A DNA stretch of 64,000 nucleotides from Oscillospiraceae bacterium (GTDB taxonomy: Bacteria; Bacillota; Clostridia; Oscillospirales; Acutalibacteraceae), in the NCBI GenBank assembly GCA_022483045.1, contig JAKVOA010000001.1, forward strand, positions 891,750 to 955,749, given 5' to 3'. A program made the position numbers and the translations under genes. This document shows, one piece after another, positions 17,797 to 26,314 of the stretch; position 1 is the first letter of the stretch; every line of letters starts with the position of its first letter. The notes beneath the pieces were generated by a model that saw nothing but the letters and a program-made list of their open reading frames with translations, had not been told where the DNA came from and did no database searches.

Positions 17797-18862
17797 ATGG
17801 CTTATCAGGTAAACGAAAAATTAAGGCTTTTGCAGCCCTATACGCCGACTGAGGAAACACCCGGCATCATTCATCTGGATGCAAATGAGTCTTTTCTAAA
17901 TCTGCCGCCGGCGCTCACTGAAAAAGCCGCCTCTCTGGTACAGCAGACAGCATTTAACCGCTACCCTGACCCGTATGCTACACAGCTCTGTGAAGCTTTC
18001 GGCAGCTATTACCAGGTAGATAAAAAGCATGTGACTGCTGGAAACGGCTCTGATGAGTTAATTAGCCTCCTTGTTTCCAACTTTTTAATGAAGGGGGAGA
18101 CCCTTGTCACCACAGCACCTGATTTTTCCATGTATGCTTTTTACCCAAAGCTTGCTGAGGCAGTTTGCATAGAAATCTGCAAAGGAGACGGCTTTACCGT
18201 TACGCCGCAGCAGATGATCGAGCAAGGTAAAAGAAAGCCACGCTCGTATGCTCCTTTTCAGCAATCCCTGCAACCCCACGTCACTTGGGCTGACAAAAGA
18301 GCAGATTCTGCAGATCGTTGAGAATTTACCAGAAGTTTTAGTCGTAGTTGACGAAGCATATATGGACTTTTGGGAAAGTGAACAGTCTGTTTTAGGGAAA
18401 GAATCTCAGTACGAAAATCTGATTGTTTTAAAGACCTGTTCTAAAATGGGCCTTGCAGCCATTCGTCTTGGTTTCGCTGTGGCAAATGAAAAGCTGACCG
18501 GCTTGCTGCACAGCGCTAAATCTCCCTACAATGTCAACAGCCTCACCCAAAGAATTGGCTCACTGCTGCTGCAAGAGGGCAGCACACTACATAAAAACAC
18601 CGAGAATATCAAACGCTCACGCGATGACCTGCAAAGCGGCTTAGCTGCGGTGCTTAGGTGTCATCCAGCTGCTTTTCAGCTTTATCAAAGCTGCACCAAC
18701 TTTGTAACCCTTCGTTTTGCAGATGCAGCCAAAGCGTACGATTTTCTTATGGCACGAAAAATTTCGGTGCGGAAGTTTTCGGGCTTTTTGCGCGTTACGG
18801 CAGGCTCTGCAGAAGAAAATCAGGCTTTTCTTTCTGCTATAGACGAATTTTTCACAAAATAA
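17797..18862 (+). pseudogene. hisC: Histidinol-phosphate aminotransferase, disrupted by a +1 frameshift
   Basis: A PLP enzyme converting imidazole acetol phosphate to histidinol phosphate. The first frame (17797-18321) encodes the N-terminal part: HLDANESFLNLP, FNRYPDPYATQL, GNGSDELI. The second frame supplies the rest: LFSNPCNPTSLG, VVVDEAYMDF, the PLP-lysine region LKTCSKMGLAAIRLGFAV, and RKFSGFLRVTAG. The frames join cleanly at GGTAAAAGAAAGC (18226-18238). Removing one A from the AAAA run gives a continuous 354-residue protein, the usual HisC length. All other conserved residues are intact, so this is either a very recent mutation or a homopolymer sequencing error. Reinitiation at ATG 18248 would give only the C-terminal part. 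Confidence 0.9.
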
Positions 18863-18897
18863 ACCGGCGGTAAAACAAGATGGAGGATACACCTATT

Positions 18898-19470
18898 ATG
18901 CGAACAGCAACAGTTACGCGCAAGACAAAAGAAACAGACATTACCATATCAATCTGCCTGGACGGCGGCGCAGTCGATATCGCTACCGGCATTGGCTTCT
19001 TTGACCATATGCTCACTGCCTTTGCCGTACACGGCGGGCTTGGGCTGCAGCTGCACGCAGAGGGTGATTTGGTTGTCGATGGCCACCATACCGTTGAAGA
19101 TACCGGCATTGTCTTAGGCAAAGCGCTGGCTGAAGCCCTGGGCGACAAAGGCGGCATTTCCCGCTATGGCTCTTTCTACATTCCCATGGATGAAGCACTT
19201 GCGTTTACGAGCTTGGATATCAGCGGGCGTCCTTACCTTGTTTTTCACGCGGATTTCCAGCAGGAACGGGTAGGGGAGTTCGACACCTGCCTTACCGAAG
19301 AATTTCTGCGTGCGTTTGCTGTGAATGCAGGTATTACGCTGCACTGCAGTGTTTTATATGGCAATAATGCACACCATGAAATAGAGGCAGTTTTCAAGTC
19401 GCTTGGCCATGCGCTCAAGCAGGCTGTCAGCCAGTATAACGGCACACTTTCGACAAAAGGCGTTCTGTAA
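18898..19470 (+). CDS. hisB: Imidazoleglycerol-phosphate dehydratase
   Basis: Dehydrates imidazole glycerol phosphate to imidazole acetol phosphate. A monofunctional 190-residue enzyme. Metal-binding and signature blocks are FFDHMLTAFAVHGG, DGHHTVEDTGIVLGKAL, and the second-half HCSVLYGNNAHHEIEAVFKSL, with two Mn-site histidine clusters. The start at 18898 has GGAGGAT 9 nt upstream; the ATG at 18880 overlaps that site and lacks its own. The gene normally after hisB, hisH, is missing; hisA follows instead. Confidence 0.96.
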   Translation: MRTATVTRKTKETDITISICLDGGAVDIATGIGFFDHMLTAFAVHGGLGLQLHAEGDLVVDGHHTVEDTGIVLGKALAEALGDKGGISRYGSFYIPMDEALAFTSLDISGRPYLVFHADFQQERVGEFDTCLTEEFLRAFAVNAGITLHCSVLYGNNAHHEIEAVFKSLGHALKQAVSQYNGTLSTKGVL

Positions 19471-19500
19471 GTAAACGGAATAGAAAAGGATGAAACAGCC

Positions 19501-20226
19501 ATGTTGATTTTTCCCGCAATCGATATTAAAGACGGCCGCTGCGTACGCCTGCGCAAAGGGGATTATGCCACTGCGCAGCAGGTAGCGCCGGACGCTCTGC
19601 AGACCGCAAAAGCATTTGAGTCTGCTGGCGCCAAATGGCTGCACATGGTCGATTTAAACGGTGCAAAAGATGCCCACCCGGTCAATGCAGAATTGGTCTT
19701 TCAAGTCGTACGAAATACTGGCCTGAAAGTGGAAATTGGCGGAGGCATTCGTTCTATGGAAACCATTGCATATTATCTGCAGGACGGTGTTTCCCGGGTA
19801 ATTCTCGGCTCTGCCGCGCTTAAAGACCCGGATTTTGCAAAACTCGCAATTAACACTTACCACGAGAAAATAGCCATTGGTATTGATGCCCGAAACGGCA
19901 TGGTTGCCGCAGAGGGCTGGTTGGATACTTCTTCGGTTCATTACATTGACTTTGCAAAAAAGATGGAACAAATTGGCGCACAGACACTGATCTTTACGGA
20001 TATTTCCCGCGATGGCATGCTCAGCGGGCCCAACCTCACCATGCTGAATACACTGAACAAAGCGGTTTCCTGTGATGTAGTCGCCAGCGGCGGTATTCGC
20101 GACCGCAGGGATATCACCGCACTGCAAAAATTAGAGCTTTACGGCGTAATCTGCGGCAAATCTCTGTATGCCGGTACGCTTACAGTAAAAGACGCATTGG
20201 CTGCAGCAGGAGGACAAAACGAATGA
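19501..20226 (+). CDS. hisA: ProFAR isomerase
   Basis: An Amadori isomerisation in histidine synthesis, on a half-barrel-duplicated TIM fold. The 241-residue product has the first catalytic Asp in [27 protein letters not shown], the second catalytic Asp in [14 protein letters not shown], and the phosphate-binding VVASGGIRD. The acceptor Asp in AIDIKDG and the DGMLSGPN loop mark HisA rather than its paralogue HisF. It overlaps hisI by 4 nt. Confidence 0.94.
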   Translation: MLIFPAIDIKDGRCVRLRKGDYATAQQVAPDALQTAKAFESAGAKWLHMVDLNGAKDAHPVNAELVFQVVRNTGLKVEIGGGIRSMETIAYYLQDGVSRVILGSAALKDPDFAKLAINTYHEKIAIGIDARNGMVAAEGWLDTSSVHYIDFAKKMEQIGAQTLIFTDISRDGMLSGPNLTMLNTLNKAVSCDVVASGGIRDRRDITALQKLELYGVICGKSLYAGTLTVKDALAAAGGQNE

Positions 20227-20573
20227 CACCTGATGTACAGAATTTTGATTTTGAGAGATACTTTCAAAAAGGGAACTTGATTCCTGCGGTCGTGCAGGAA
20301 TATGGAACAGGCGAAGTGTTAATGCTTGCCTATATGAACCGTGAATCTTTTAAAAAGACATTAGAAACTGGATACACCTGGTTCTGGTCGCGTTCCCGTC
20401 AGGAATTATGGAATAAAGGGGCTACTTCCGGCCACTTGCAAAAAGTCATTTCCATCCGTGGAGATTGCGATGACGATACTTTGCTGGTCACGGTCCTGCA
20501 AACCGGAGCAGCCTGCCATACCGGCCACCACAGCTGCTTTTTCAGAAAAATCATGGAGGTACCAGTGATATGA
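20223..20573 (+). CDS. hisI: Phosphoribosyl-AMP cyclohydrolase
   Basis: A zinc enzyme that opens the purine ring of PR-AMP. The 116-residue product carries [38 protein letters not shown], the GDCDDDTLL metal site, and zinc ligand cysteines in CDDDT and the [12 protein letters not shown] block. It is separate from hisE, whereas many bacteria fuse the two. It overlaps both neighbours by 4 nt. Confidence 0.95.
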   Translation: MTPDVQNFDFERYFQKGNLIPAVVQEYGTGEVLMLAYMNRESFKKTLETGYTWFWSRSRQELWNKGATSGHLQKVISIRGDCDDDTLLVTVLQTGAACHTGHHSCFFRKIMEVPVI

Positions 20574-20896
20574 ATGATACTTTTGAAAACCTTTACCAGA
20601 CGATTATCAGCCGCAAAAGCGCAAAAGAAGAAGGCTCTTATACCTGCTATCTGTTTGACAAAGGGCTGGATAAAATCTTAAAGAAAGTCGGCGAAGAGTG
20701 CAGCGAAACCATTATCGCGGCAAAAAACGGAGTTAAGGAAGATACCGTTGGTGAGATTTCCGATTTGCTGTACCACTTGACAGTAATGATGGTAAACGAG
20801 GGGATTACACTAGACGATGTAAAAGCAGAGCTTGACAAGCGCTCTGAAAAAACCGGAAACCTAAAAACTTTTCATAAGGTTGACCACAACACCTGA
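20570..20896 (+). CDS. hisE: Phosphoribosyl-ATP pyrophosphatase
   Basis: Hydrolyses PR-ATP to PR-AMP. A 108-residue all-alpha MazG-like protein. The acidic metal-binding helix motif is in [17 protein letters not shown], followed by [18 protein letters not shown]. It is the last gene of the his operon; the shared terminator follows within 20 nt. Confidence 0.94.
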   Translation: MNDTFENLYQTIISRKSAKEEGSYTCYLFDKGLDKILKKVGEECSETIIAAKNGVKEDTVGEISDLLYHLTVMMVNEGITLDDVKAELDKRSEKTGNLKTFHKVDHNT

Positions 20897-20910
20897 AAAT
20901 CATAAAAAGA

Positions 20911-20954
20911 AAATCCGCAGCCAATGCTTTGATATGTTGGCTGCGGATTTTTTA
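20911..20954. terminator. Bidirectional terminator between hisE and the J-like gene
   Basis: A 14-bp stem AAATCCGCAGCCAA / TTGGCTGCGGATTT with a 12-nt loop. A T-run follows on the plus strand (20948-20953) and a matching A-rich flank gives T residues on the minus strand. It serves the convergent his operon and the minus-strand gene ending at 20952. Confidence 0.85.
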
Positions 20955-22415
20955 ATTCATATAAGCTTTTGGCACAGCAAATTTTCCAATCAAATCTTTG
21001 CCGTTGCTGTATTTTGAGATCCAGATACCATCGTTGTCAAAAGAGGCAATATGCGGCGAAAACGAGAGGTTGTACTGTGTTTTATCAGTGTAAACAAAGT
21101 CGTCACTTTTGGGGTCATAAATCTGCAGGGCATATGTCTTTTCTGTAAAAGATTCTTTTACAGAAGCCTGCGTAAAGAAATAGTACCTGCCGGAACAGGA
21201 AAAAAATTTGTAGATAGATTCACCCTTTAACTGCCAGCTATGCAGAATGGTTCCGGTAGATTGCTGCACTTCGGCGGCAATACAGGAATAGCTCCCGGAA
21301 ACATCCTCAACCGTGAAAGAAATCAGCAGGTTATGATTTGGCAGCAGGACAGCTGCCATGTTTTCAGAAGAAATAGTGTTCATCAGAGGCTGACCTGCAG
21401 CATTCTTTAGGGAAAGATTATTTAAATCAACAGAAAGCACCGGGCTTTTCTGACTACCGGCAGCCTTTTTTTCGATGACTAATTTTTTTGTGCTGCGCTG
21501 CAAATACAGGCTTTTTACACTCGTATTTCCTTTTAAATCGATATAAAAGCTGTCACCGATACAGTTGATCAGGCGGTGCTCTAAAGAACGGACCTCCACT
21601 TTCCCTGCAGCATGGGTATGCGGCAGAAAGGTGACAACGGCCTGGTGTACCTGGCCGTTTGGGTCCTCAAACAGCTGCTTTGGAATATAAATTGTCGTAT
21701 TGGTTTTTCCCCTGTAAGTGTACAGGTCGCCAAAGGCGTTGTTAGTTTGTACGGGGGCGTCCTCAAAGAGCGTGCTCTGGGTAACGCATAAGTTGTTGTT
21801 TTTCAGTGCGGAAACGTCCGACAGCAGAGAATACGTATTGATGAATTGATTCTGTGGAAAAGAAAGCCCTATCAGCAAGATGAAGAAGCCATACACAAAG
21901 CCATGCCGCAGATGACGCATTCCGTTTATTTTTCGTACAAGGAAATAGTAAAAATAAAAAGCATAAACTGCAAGATAGGCCACAAGCCGCACAACAGCCG
22001 CAACCAGCCGCCCGCTGAAAGTTTTTGCAAGCAGTGGGTATTGGCTGCCAGGGAAAATGTTGGGTGTAATTTTTTCTAAGACAATGTATAGTACCCACGA
22101 CAAAACAACAATCGCAACTGCAGTAAGCAGATCGCGCAGGCCAAAGCGCTGCAGCATATTGCGTGCCGCATTGCTGCCACGCGGGCCTGTGTAGCGGGCA
22201 CGGGACTTTTTTGAGGTTTTCCAAAATCCACGCTGCTTTTCCTGAATGCTGCACTGCTTAATGTCTGCCAGCACTTCCTGATATGCACGTACCAGCTTCT
22301 GCTCACCGATCAGGTCTCCAGTTTCCAAATGAGCCATGGCGTTCATATAGGCTGTTTTTAGTTCTTTTTTGCTGCAGCCGGGCGCAAGGCCCAATAATTC
22401 GTAATACTCTTCCAT
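20952..22415 (-). CDS. Membrane protein with J-domain-like N-terminus, function unknown
   Basis: A 487-residue protein I cannot assign. Residues 1-50 (MEEYYELLGLAPGCSKKELK, then KTAYMNAMAHLETGD) have the spacing of a DnaJ J-domain, but the diagnostic HPD tripeptide is missing, so it should not stimulate DnaK. A basic linker is followed by three hydrophobic helices (around 98-121, 135-162 and 170-190). A large extracytoplasmic region of about 290 residues, beta-rich with no cysteine motif, completes it. The C-terminal part reads like a propeller or sensor fold. Start ATG 22415 matches J-protein starts and has AAGGTGAAG upstream; GTG 22427 is an alternative. It is directly downstream of the pseudouridine synthase gene, in one transcript. 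Confidence 0.6.
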   Translation of the reverse strand: MEEYYELLGLAPGCSKKELKTAYMNAMAHLETGDLIGEQKLVRAYQEVLADIKQCSIQEKQRGFWKTSKKSRARYTGPRGSNAARNMLQRFGLRDLLTAVAIVVLSWVLYIVLEKITPNIFPGSQYPLLAKTFSGRLVAAVVRLVAYLAVYAFYFYYFLVRKINGMRHLRHGFVYGFFILLIGLSFPQNQFINTYSLLSDVSALKNNNLCVTQSTLFEDAPVQTNNAFGDLYTYRGKTNTTIYIPKQLFEDPNGQVHQAVVTFLPHTHAAGKVEVRSLEHRLINCIGDSFYIDLKGNTSVKSLYLQRSTKKLVIEKKAAGSQKSPVLSVDLNNLSLKNAAGQPLMNTISSENMAAVLLPNHNLLISFTVEDVSGSYSCIAAEVQQSTGTILHSWQLKGESIYKFFSCSGRYYFFTQASVKESFTEKTYALQIYDPKSDDFVYTDKTQYNLSFSPHIASFDNDGIWISKYSNGKDLIGKFAVPKAYMN

Positions 22416-22428
22416 ACTTTTCTTCACC

Positions 22429-23391
22429 TTACACCCATTGCTGAAAGATAGGCAAAAACCAAATATTCTTTACCTCAAAGCATTTCCCATTTAAGTACGT
22501 TAAAATACCGGCATCAGTTGTAAAATGGAACTCCAGCTTATAGGAATAAAGGGCCTGATAGGGAAAGCCGCAGGCCTTATTCAGTGCATTTGTTCCGTAT
22601 TTTCCGTCCCCAAGCAGCGGATGGCCAATGCTTGCCATGTGCGCACGTATTTGGTGTGTTCGTCCAGTCAGCAGGTCCACTTCAACCAAAGAGCAGTCTT
22701 TCTTTTCCTGGAGGACCCGGTACTTTGTTAAAATTGTCTTTGCTTGAGGGGACGAGTGCGTGGAAATATAAACGCGGTTTTGTTTTTCATTCTTTGTAAG
22801 GAATCCTTTTAGTGTAGCTTCACGGGGACTTAAATGGCCATGCACTAGGCAAAGATAAAGTTTACGCAGCTCCCGGTCTTTCACTTTTTGGTTGAGAATC
22901 CGCAGGGATTCCGCATTTTTAGCAGCAATCACAATGCCACCCGTGTTGCGGTCAATGCGGTTTACCAAGGCGGGCGCAAAACTATTTTCGTCCTGCGGGT
23001 CATATTCGTTTTTGTCGTATAGATAGTGCTGTACACGGGCAATCAAAGAATCAAAATGATAGGTTTCATCAGGGTGCACAATTAAGCCTGGCTTTTTGTC
23101 GAGCAGCATCAGGTTTGCATCTTCATAGAGAATGTTCAGCTTAACAGGTGCTTTCAAAAAATCAAAAGATTCCGGCTCCTGCTGCAAAAAGTCGTCTTTC
23201 AGGTAAAGAGACAGCACATCTCCCTCCTGCAGGTGCACATTAAACTTGTTGCAACGCTTTCCGTTTAGTTTAATATCCTTTTTCCGTACCGCTTTATAAA
23301 GCATCGACTGCGGAAGGTTCGGGTATGTTTTGGTCAAAAATTTGTCTAGCCGCTGTCCGGCATCGTTTTTTTCAATCGTTACTGTTTTCAT
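22429..23391 (-). CDS. RluA/RluD-family pseudouridine synthase
   Basis: Isomerises uridine to pseudouridine in rRNA (RluC/RluD type) or tRNA. The 320-residue protein has an S4-like RNA-binding domain at residues 12-75 (DKFLTKTYPNLPQSMLYKAV...IKLNGKR). The catalytic domain has Asp in LVNRIDRNTGGIVIAAKN and the conserved LTGRTHQIRAHMASIGHPLLGDGKYG. The exact target base cannot be predicted. The start ATG is 1 codon-width from an AT-rich leader with a TATAAT-like -10 at 23419-23424. The first member of a two-gene minus-strand operon. Confidence 0.9.
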   Translation of the reverse strand: MKTVTIEKNDAGQRLDKFLTKTYPNLPQSMLYKAVRKKDIKLNGKRCNKFNVHLQEGDVLSLYLKDDFLQQEPESFDFLKAPVKLNILYEDANLMLLDKKPGLIVHPDETYHFDSLIARVQHYLYDKNEYDPQDENSFAPALVNRIDRNTGGIVIAAKNAESLRILNQKVKDRELRKLYLCLVHGHLSPREATLKGFLTKNEKQNRVYISTHSSPQAKTILTKYRVLQEKKDCSLVEVDLLTGRTHQIRAHMASIGHPLLGDGKYGTNALNKACGFPYQALYSYKLEFHFTTDAGILTYLNGKCFEVKNIWFLPIFQQWV

Positions 23392-23582
23392 ACAAAAGCT
23401 CCATACATCAAAATTCCTTAAAATTATAGCATACTATGCTGAAAAGGGAAAGAGTACAAAAGGACTGTCAACAAAAGCTCCGCAATAAATAGAACATCCT
23501 TTCGAAAAAAGCTTTCCAAATCTGCTCGTTTCGTGTATAATAGTAGCACATAAAACCACGGGAAAGGAAGCGCCCAGCACTT

Positions 23583-24341
23583 ATGGCAGCGGAAAAAAGC
23601 AATTTACACAGCGGACATCGGGAGCGCCTGCGGAACCGCTGCCGCAGAGAGGGACTAGATGGCTTTGCAGAACATGAAGTTTTGGAGCTGCTTCTTTACT
23701 ATGCAATTCCTTATCAGGACACGAATCCGCTTGCACACCGCTTATTAGAGCGCTTCGGCTCCTTGGCTGGTGTTTTAGATGCACCGGAGGAAGACCTAAT
23801 GACAGTAAAAGGAATTGGAGAAAATGCGGCTTTTCTGCTGAAACTGCTGCCGGATATTTACCGCCGCTATCAACTCAGCCTGCAAAAAAACGTGCACTCT
23901 ATTGCCGGCGAAGAGGACGCCGCAAAATACCTTTGCAACTGGTTCCTTGGTAAAAAGCATGAGTTTGTCCTGCTGATGCTGCTCAATTCCCGTCACCGAA
24001 TCCTTTTTTGTGATGCGATCAATGAAGGCAGCGCAACAACTGCTAATATTTATATTCGTAAAATCGTACAGACATCTGTTAAGTATGAAGCTGTATTTGC
24101 TTTCTTGGCGCACAATCACCCCAGCGGTGAGCTGCTGCCCTCGGTGCAGGATTTGCAGGCGACAAAGTTGATACAGCAGGCGCTTGCCAGTGTGGATGTT
24201 CACTTAGTCGATCATTTTATTATCTCACAAAACGATTATCTTTCCCTCAAACAAAGCGGATATTTTGACAGCGCAGAAAAAGCACCGAAAGATCCTTCTG
24301 CATATGAATATGAAGTCGCGGATACAAACCAACAGGAGTAA
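23583..24341 (+). CDS. radC: RadC/YicR family JAB-domain protein
   Basis: A 252-residue RadC (DUF2466-type) protein. The N-terminal helix-hairpin-helix part is at about 40-90 ([30 protein letters not shown]). The C-terminal JAB/MPN metalloprotease-like domain holds the zinc motif [14 protein letters not shown]. Despite its name, the family's repair role is unproven; it is common near repair and mobile genes. Here it precedes uvrB by 4 nt, making a repair-gene operon radC-uvrB-uvrA. A TATAAT at 23536-23541 may be its -10. Confidence 0.9.
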   Translation: MAAEKSNLHSGHRERLRNRCRREGLDGFAEHEVLELLLYYAIPYQDTNPLAHRLLERFGSLAGVLDAPEEDLMTVKGIGENAAFLLKLLPDIYRRYQLSLQKNVHSIAGEEDAAKYLCNWFLGKKHEFVLLMLLNSRHRILFCDAINEGSATTANIYIRKIVQTSVKYEAVFAFLAHNHPSGELLPSVQDLQATKLIQQALASVDVHLVDHFIISQNDYLSLKQSGYFDSAEKAPKDPSAYEYEVADTNQQE

Positions 24342-24345
24342 TAAC

Positions 24346-26313
24346 ATGGATTTTCAGCTAGTTTCACTGTATCAGGCCACTGGTGACCAGCCACAGGCAA
24401 TCGACAGCCTGGTGCGTGGCCTGAAAAGCGGGGATAAAGAGCAGGTATTAAAGGGCGTTACAGGTTCAGGTAAGACCTTTACAATGGCAAACGTCATCGC
24501 CCAAATGAATCGCCCTACACTGGTGCTGGCACACAATAAAACCCTTGCGGCACAGCTTTGTTCTGAGTTCCGCGCTTTTTTCCCAAACAATTCTGTAGAA
24601 TACTTTGTCAGTTACTACGATTACTATCAGCCGGAAGCCTATATTGCGCAAACAGATACCTATATTGAAAAAGACTCTGCCATAAATGACGAAATTGATA
24701 AACTGCGCCATTCGGCAACTTCTGCTTTATCTGAGCGGCGGGATGTGATTATCGTTGCCAGTGTCAGCTGCATCTATTCTTTGGGTGACCCAATTGATTA
24801 CCGCAATATGGTTATATCTTTGCGCCCAGGCATGCAGAAAGACCGGGACGAGCTTTTAAAGAAGCTGGTTGAGCTGCAATATGAGCGGAACGACATAGAG
24901 CTTTCGCGCAATAAATTCCGCGCTCATGGCGACGTAGTCGAAATTTTTCCGTCCTACTCCAATGATACTGTTATTCGGGTCGAATTTTTTGGCGACGAAA
25001 TTGACCGCATCAGTGAGCGAAACGCTTTAACCGGGGAACTGAAAGCAGACTTAAAACACGTTGCAATCTATCCGGCTTCGCATTATATTGTTCCGCGGGA
25101 AAAAATGCAGCGCGCCCTTACGGATATTCAGGCCGAAATGGAAGATCGGGTCAAATTTTTTGAAGAACACGGAAAACTCATCGAGGCACAGCGGATACGG
25201 GAACGCACAACTTATGATATGGAAATGCTGCAGGAAATTGGTTTCTGCAAAGGCATTGAAAACTATTCGCGGGTCATGTCCGGCAGGCCGGCAGGCAGTG
25301 CGCCCTTTACCCTGCTGGATTATTTCCCAGATGATTTTTTAATGTTTGTAGATGAGTCGCATGTCACACTGCCGCAAGTGGGAGGCATGTACGGCGGCGA
25401 TAAAGCACGCAAAAAGAACCTGATTGACTTTGGTTTTCGCCTGCCCAGCGCTTACGACAACCGGCCGCTTAATTTCGATGAATTTTATCAACATATTAAT
25501 CAAGCAATCTTTGTCAGTGCAACTCCGGGTGATTTCGAGCTTGAGAAAGCGTCGCAGGTCGTTGAGCAGGTCATTCGTCCGACCGGACTGCTTGACCCGG
25601 AAATTGATGTGAAACCAACAGAAGGGCAAATTGATGATTTGATTTCTGAAATTCATTTGCGCGCAGCAAAAAAGCAGCGCGTGCTGGTAACAACTTTAAC
25701 TAAGAAAATGGCAGAAGATTTAACCGCCTATCTGGAGAATATGGGCATTCGTGTGCGATACATGCACCACGACATTGACACTGTCGAGCGGCAGGAGATT
25801 ATTCGCGATCTGCGCCTTGGCGAATTTGATGTTTTAGTCGGTATTAACTTGCTGCGTGAGGGGCTGGATATTCCGGAAGTCAGTTTGGTCGCCATTTTGG
25901 ATGCCGACAAAGAAGGATTTCTGCGCAGTGAGCGCAGCTTGATTCAGACAATCGGCCGTGCGGCGCGCAACGCTGAGGGACACGTCATTATGTATGCCGA
26001 TACTGTAACGCCCAGTATGGAGGCGGCTATCCGTGAAACCAACCGCCGCCGCAGCCTGCAGCAAGCTTACAATGAAGCGCATGGCATTACACCCAAAACC
26101 ATTACCAAAAAAGTCGCGGATGTCTTGGAGATTTCGACTGGAAAAGATAAAGCAAAAGGTCGTAAAAAGCAAAAGCGCAGACTTTCGCCGATTGAGCGGG
26201 AAGAAGAGATTGCCCGCTTGACCAGAGAAATGAAAGAAGCCGCACGGCAGCTTGAGTTTGAGCGCGCCGCTTCTTTGCGCGACCGGATCACGGAAATGAA
26301 GAAAGGAAAATGA
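24346..26313 (+). CDS. uvrB: Excinuclease ABC subunit B
   Basis: The damage-verifying helicase-like subunit of nucleotide excision repair. The 655-residue product has the Walker [14 protein letters not shown], the beta-hairpin [15 protein letters not shown] that inserts behind the lesion, the DESH box ([10 protein letters not shown]), helicase motifs V-VI ([24 protein letters not shown]), and a C-terminal UVR domain (about 615-650) that contacts UvrC. The ATG at 24346 has ACAGGAG upstream and the family-like [19 protein letters not shown]. It is followed by uvrA after one base. Confidence 0.97.
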   Translation: MDFQLVSLYQATGDQPQAIDSLVRGLKSGDKEQVLKGVTGSGKTFTMANVIAQMNRPTLVLAHNKTLAAQLCSEFRAFFPNNSVEYFVSYYDYYQPEAYIAQTDTYIEKDSAINDEIDKLRHSATSALSERRDVIIVASVSCIYSLGDPIDYRNMVISLRPGMQKDRDELLKKLVELQYERNDIELSRNKFRAHGDVVEIFPSYSNDTVIRVEFFGDEIDRISERNALTGELKADLKHVAIYPASHYIVPREKMQRALTDIQAEMEDRVKFFEEHGKLIEAQRIRERTTYDMEMLQEIGFCKGIENYSRVMSGRPAGSAPFTLLDYFPDDFLMFVDESHVTLPQVGGMYGGDKARKKNLIDFGFRLPSAYDNRPLNFDEFYQHINQAIFVSATPGDFELEKASQVVEQVIRPTGLLDPEIDVKPTEGQIDDLISEIHLRAAKKQRVLVTTLTKKMAEDLTAYLENMGIRVRYMHHDIDTVERQEIIRDLRLGEFDVLVGINLLREGLDIPEVSLVAILDADKEGFLRSERSLIQTIGRAARNAEGHVIMYADTVTPSMEAAIRETNRRRSLQQAYNEAHGITPKTITKKVADVLEISTGKDKAKGRKKQKRRLSPIEREEEIARLTREMKEAARQLEFERAASLRDRITEMKKGK

Positions 26314-26314
26314 T

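Noticed and set aside
18226..18250. Programmed frameshift in hisC
   Set aside because: The A4 run lacks a slippery heptamer, stimulatory stop or clear pairing element, and programmed shifting is not known in hisC. A mutation or sequence error is simpler.
22429..23391. Precise RluD identity
   Set aside because: The catalytic motif is shared by RluA, RluC and RluD types and the target base cannot be inferred.
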